NCBI GenBank assembly: GCA_913056475.1
Contig: CAJXMS010000112.1
Location: forward strand, 1 to 7,265
Origin: an uncultured Bacteroidota bacterium
GTDB taxonomy: Bacteria; Bacteroidota; Bacteroidia; Flavobacteriales; Schleiferiaceae
Length of the DNA stretch: 7,265 nt
Direction: 5' to 3'
Shown: piece by piece, positions 5,113 through 7,265 of the stretch
Position numbering within the stretch: the stretch's first letter is position 1
Layout: each line of letters starts with the position of its first letter
Program-made: the position numbers and the translations under genes
The notes under the pieces: model-generated
The model's input: only the letters and a program-made list of their open reading frames with translations
Database searches by the model: none
Told to the model about the DNA's origin: nothing

Positions 5113-5132
5113 CTGGCAAAGAACCCTAAAAA

Positions 5133-6014
5133 ATGGCAAACAAACTCAATATCTTAGTTCCCATCGGTTTCTCAGACCAATCTATCATGGCATTAGACCA
5201 AGCGCTGGTATTTGCAGAAGCCGCTCCAGAGGCCCATCTCACCCTGCTTACGGTCATCGAAGAAGACGGTTTTTTCAAGCGCGTATTTGGGGCCAAAAAA
5301 AATACGGAAGAGCTTCGCCAAAAAGTAGACAGCCGCATCAAAGAATTGGCCGATGAGTACCGGGCCAAGTGCAATTTCAAGATTGAAACCATTGTAGCCA
5401 AAGGCCTGGTATACGAGGAGATAGCCCGGGTGGTAGAAATGATGGAATGCAACCTGGTGGTCATGGGCACCAACGGAAAGCCCCAGAACCTACGCCGTCG
5501 CTTTATAGGCAGTAATGCCTACCGCACCGCCTCGCTGGTGCAGCCACCCGTAGTGGCCGTTAAAGGCATCCGCAAGCCCCAAAAAGTAGATACCATCATT
5601 TTCCCCTTGGTACTGGACCGCCGATCCAAAGAGAAAGTGGGCCCCGCCATCCATTACGCCAAACTTTTTAATGCCCAGATAAAGATCGTCTCCGTGCTCC
5701 AACAAGAAGACCAAGCCAAAATCGTGCGGGCTCACCTCCATCAAGTGGATAAATTTATCTCCGATAAAGGCATCACCTGCACTACCGAACTCATCGAAAA
5801 TCCACGTCATAAAGGAGTAGTGCGCAATACCCTGGAGTACGCTTATGAAAACGATGGCGACCTGCTCATCATCACCGAAGACGACCGCGAGAGGGACATC
5901 ACCGACTACTTTCTCGGCACCGACGTACAGGCCGTCATGTACCACAGCGAAATCCCCGTCATGAGCATTACCCCGAGCGAGGTGAAGTGGGAAGCCCTCT
6001 GGGAAGCTTTTTAG
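5133..6014 (+). CDS. Tandem universal stress protein (UspA family)
   Basis: The 293 residues hold two Usp domains, the tandem form common in this phylum. Domain 1 (about 5-145) starts LNILVPIGFSDQSIMALDQA, with the usual beta strand and D15, and ends VVMGTNGKPQNLRRRFIGSNAYR (112-131 region) and PPVVAVKG. Its glycine motif is G112-x2-G115-x10-G126-S127, close to the ATP-binding form G-x2-G-x9-G-S/T but one residue longer. Domain 2 (about 152-280) keeps the fold pattern (DTIIFPLVLDRRSKEKVGPA, DLLIITEDD, IPVMSI) but lacks the glycine motif; only LGTD (261-264) remains, so it probably does not bind nucleotide. The role in stress survival is known only at family level. It is cytoplasmic, monocistronic, with a -7 element at 5105-5112 and a strong terminator. 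Confidence 0.9.
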   Translation: MANKLNILVPIGFSDQSIMALDQALVFAEAAPEAHLTLLTVIEEDGFFKRVFGAKKNTEELRQKVDSRIKELADEYRAKCNFKIETIVAKGLVYEEIARVVEMMECNLVVMGTNGKPQNLRRRFIGSNAYRTASLVQPPVVAVKGIRKPQKVDTIIFPLVLDRRSKEKVGPAIHYAKLFNAQIKIVSVLQQEDQAKIVRAHLHQVDKFISDKGITCTTELIENPRHKGVVRNTLEYAYENDGDLLIITEDDRERDITDYFLGTDVQAVMYHSEIPVMSITPSEVKWEALWEAF

Positions 6015-6038
6015 CGCTGCCCGTATTGTATCTTTTAT

Positions 6039-6087
6039 AGAAAGGCCTCCCGGCCAAATGAGCTTCATTTGGCCGGGAGGCCTTTCT
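6039..6087. terminator. Long perfect hairpin, bidirectional terminator between convergent genes
   Basis: Bases 6039-6061 and 6065-6087 are perfect inverted repeats, 23 bp with a GCT apex. The core is G+C-rich (GGCCTCCCGGCC) and both outer ends supply T-rich sequence: CCTTTCTCTT on the plus strand and CCTTTCTATAAAAG on the minus strand. It begins 25 bases after the stress-protein stop and 22 bases from the stop of the minus-strand membrane protein, so it can end both transcripts. Confidence 0.85.
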
Positions 6088-6108
6088 CTTGAAGGCGCTA
6101 TGCGCCGC

Positions 6109-6876
6109 CTAATAAGCAGGCGCCCCCTGTGCGGCGGCCTGCTGGCGCAATCGAAGGGCCGTGAGGGTAGCGGCTGCGGTGCCCCAGGCGGGCGCCATGA
6201 TCCACCCCACTACGGGTATCAAAAACAAAAGATAAAAAAGTAAGCCTGTGCCCAGGGTGGCGCTGCTGTGCAGCCACATCCAGCGCTCAGTAGCCCGAAA
6301 TGTGAATCGCCACCGCTCTGCATTGTAATCCAGCAAACCATAACCGTAAAAGTAGCTCTGTACCCCCAAAATAAGGACGGGCGCTATCCAGCCTACCACC
6401 GGGATGAGGGCCAAAATACTAAGAAACAGGGTAATGAACAGCTCCCGCAGAAGGTTCCACCCGTTTATCAAGAAGGCTCGCCAGAGATCCTTAAGCAGGC
6501 CCCCCCAGCTGAAGGGAAAGACCTGCCCCGTTTCCAGATATTCTATTCGCTCGGACAGAAAAGCCAGAAAGGGGGCCAATAATATCAGGACCAGGTACTT
6601 ATAAACCTGAAGGAAAAACAATATTACTACCGCAAAAAGGAATACCTGGAGGGCTGTAAGCCAGTAACTCTGAGTCCACTCCTCGCCCAGGCCCAATAGT
6701 TCGCCCAGGTACTTTATAGTGGGCTGGCTATGGACCATCAGCACGTAGACCAAGGCTGCCAGCAGCAGCAAATTAAGCAGCACCGGTAAAAGTAAATACC
6801 GCCTCATTCCCTTGCGAAAAAGGTAGCGAAACGCAGGGCCATAACTGATTATCGCCGTGCCAAAGTGCTTGAACAT
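6109..6876 (-). CDS. EI24-domain (CysZ-like) integral membrane protein
   Basis: The 255 residues form a polytopic inner-membrane protein. Hydrophobic segments lie at about 26-48, 74-107 (long, probably two short helices or a re-entrant pair), 146-176 and 206-240. The N-terminus FGTAIISYGPAFRYLF and the segment LLAPFLAFLSERIE (99-112) are typical of the EI24 family, which includes the sulfate permease CysZ. A short motif, LIPVVGWI, occurs twice (158-164 region and 219-226), each followed by AP, as an internal repeat. CysZ transports sulfate in Enterobacteria, but most Bacteroidota members have no known substrate and no sulfur gene is next to this one, so I do not transfer that function. It converges with the stress gene and diverges from purB. 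Confidence 0.83.
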   Translation of the reverse strand: MFKHFGTAIISYGPAFRYLFRKGMRRYLLLPVLLNLLLLAALVYVLMVHSQPTIKYLGELLGLGEEWTQSYWLTALQVFLFAVVILFFLQVYKYLVLILLAPFLAFLSERIEYLETGQVFPFSWGGLLKDLWRAFLINGWNLLRELFITLFLSILALIPVVGWIAPVLILGVQSYFYGYGLLDYNAERWRFTFRATERWMWLHSSATLGTGLLFYLLFLIPVVGWIMAPAWGTAAATLTALRLRQQAAAQGAPAY

Positions 6877-6932
6877 ACCTGATGAATTTAAAGATGACGC
6901 TTAACGGAAAAAAAAGCTACCGCAGCACCATT

Positions 6933-6940
6933 CAAATTTA
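6933..6940 (-). promoter_or_regulatory. -7 element for the EI24-domain gene
   Basis: On the minus strand TAAATTTG matches TAnnTTTG exactly. Transcription would begin near 6926 and leave a leader of about 50 bases before the ATG at 6876. No clear TTG lies at the -33 distance. It is back to back with the purB element at 6967-6974. Confidence 0.6.
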
Positions 6941-6966
6941 GGCAAAGCCGGGCGCTCAGGAAGGCT

Positions 6967-6974
6967 TATTTTTG
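6967..6974 (+). promoter_or_regulatory. -7 element for purB
   Basis: TATTTTTG matches TAnnTTTG exactly and would start transcription near 6981, about 40 bases before the purB ATG. The -33 region has no clear TTG. I see no recognisable PurR-type operator or purine riboswitch in the short leader. Confidence 0.6.
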
Positions 6975-7020
6975 CGCGGATAAGCTATTATGTAGTTCTT
7001 AATCCCTAAAGTTATTGTTT

Positions 7021-7265
7021 ATGAGCCATGCTTTGCAGGCCATTTCTCCCATTGACGGACGCTATACCCGTCATACCCAAGAGCTAAGCCATTATTTTTC
7101 GGAGTACGCCCTGATCCGCTACCGCTTGCGCGTGGAGGTGGAGTATTTCATTGCCCTCTGTGAGCTTCCGCTCCCGCAGCTTCAGGATTTTGACGCCCGG
7201 CACTTTATTCCCCTCCGCGACCTCTACCTGGACTTTAACCTGGCCAAAGCAGAGCAGATCAAAGA
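7021..7265 (+). CDS. purB: Adenylosuccinate lyase PurB, N-terminal part (runs off the right edge)
   Basis: PurB catalyses two steps of purine synthesis, the release of fumarate from SAICAR and from adenylosuccinate. The first 81 codons are present: MSHALQAISPIDGRYTRHTQ, in which AISPIDGRY is the hallmark N-terminus of bacterial PurB, then LSHYFSEYALIRYRLRVEVEY, the first long helix of the lyase fold with substrate-contacting Arg and Tyr. The signature SS.MPxKxN loop lies beyond the window. The start is the first ATG after an in-frame TAA (7000-7002); no Shine-Dalgarno sequence precedes it. It is divergent from the EI24 gene, with its own -7 element. Together with the nucleoside phosphorylase it gives the window a purine/nucleoside theme, but nothing shows co-regulation. 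Identity is secure; the gene is partial because of the window edge. Confidence 0.95.
   Translation, partial: MSHALQAISPIDGRYTRHTQELSHYFSEYALIRYRLRVEVEYFIALCELPLPQLQDFDARHFIPLRDLYLDFNLAKAEQIK

Noticed and set aside
5117..5124. GTTCTTTG on the minus strand as the phosphorylase promoter
   Set aside because: Two mismatches at the TA positions of TAnnTTTG and poor -33 spacing; the location is right but the sequence is too weak to annotate.

Overview
This window looks like core chromosome from a member of the Bacteroidota; I cannot resolve genus or order. The reasons are mixed. Six upstream regions carry the Bacteroidota-type -7 element TAnnTTTG (five exact, one near match). Most start codons have no Shine-Dalgarno sequence and sit in A/T-rich leaders. 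The order coiled-coil protein, zapA, 6S RNA, rny is one I associate with this phylum from memory. Base composition is about half G+C by eye. I see no mobile element, CRISPR array, rRNA or credible tRNA.

Layout. On the minus strand, the left end holds the first 112 codons of ftsY (running off the edge). Upstream of it is the ribosomal-protein operon rpsF-rpsR-rplI, transcribed from a promoter near 1696-1726 and closed by a strong terminator at 446-478. On the plus strand a divergent promoter (1830-1859) drives a 96-residue coiled-coil, ZapB-like protein, then zapA (GTG start), then a structured RNA that I call 6S RNA (ssrS), then rny (RNase Y). The 3' end of rny overlaps by 17 bases the 3' end of a convergent nucleoside phosphorylase gene. 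A 46-base gap separates that gene from a divergent tandem universal stress protein gene. A 23-bp perfect hairpin ends the stress gene and the convergent gene for an EI24/CysZ-like membrane protein. A divergent promoter region then leads to the start of purB, which runs off the right end.

How the genes relate. The window is mostly housekeeping: protein targeting (FtsY), small and large ribosomal subunit proteins (bS6, bS18, bL9), division-ring assembly (ZapA with a probable coiled-coil partner), global transcription control (6S RNA), mRNA turnover (RNase Y), nucleoside salvage and purine synthesis (phosphorylase, PurB) and stress response (Usp).

Most worth a second look: the 6S RNA, whose repeated CUAAAC/GUUUAG segments can fold into two mutually exclusive structures and whose closing stem doubles as a terminator only 31 bases before rny; and the nucleoside phosphorylase, whose expected uracil-recognition Gln and Arg are replaced at a C7G7 palindrome. 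I did not find a clearly new multi-gene system.
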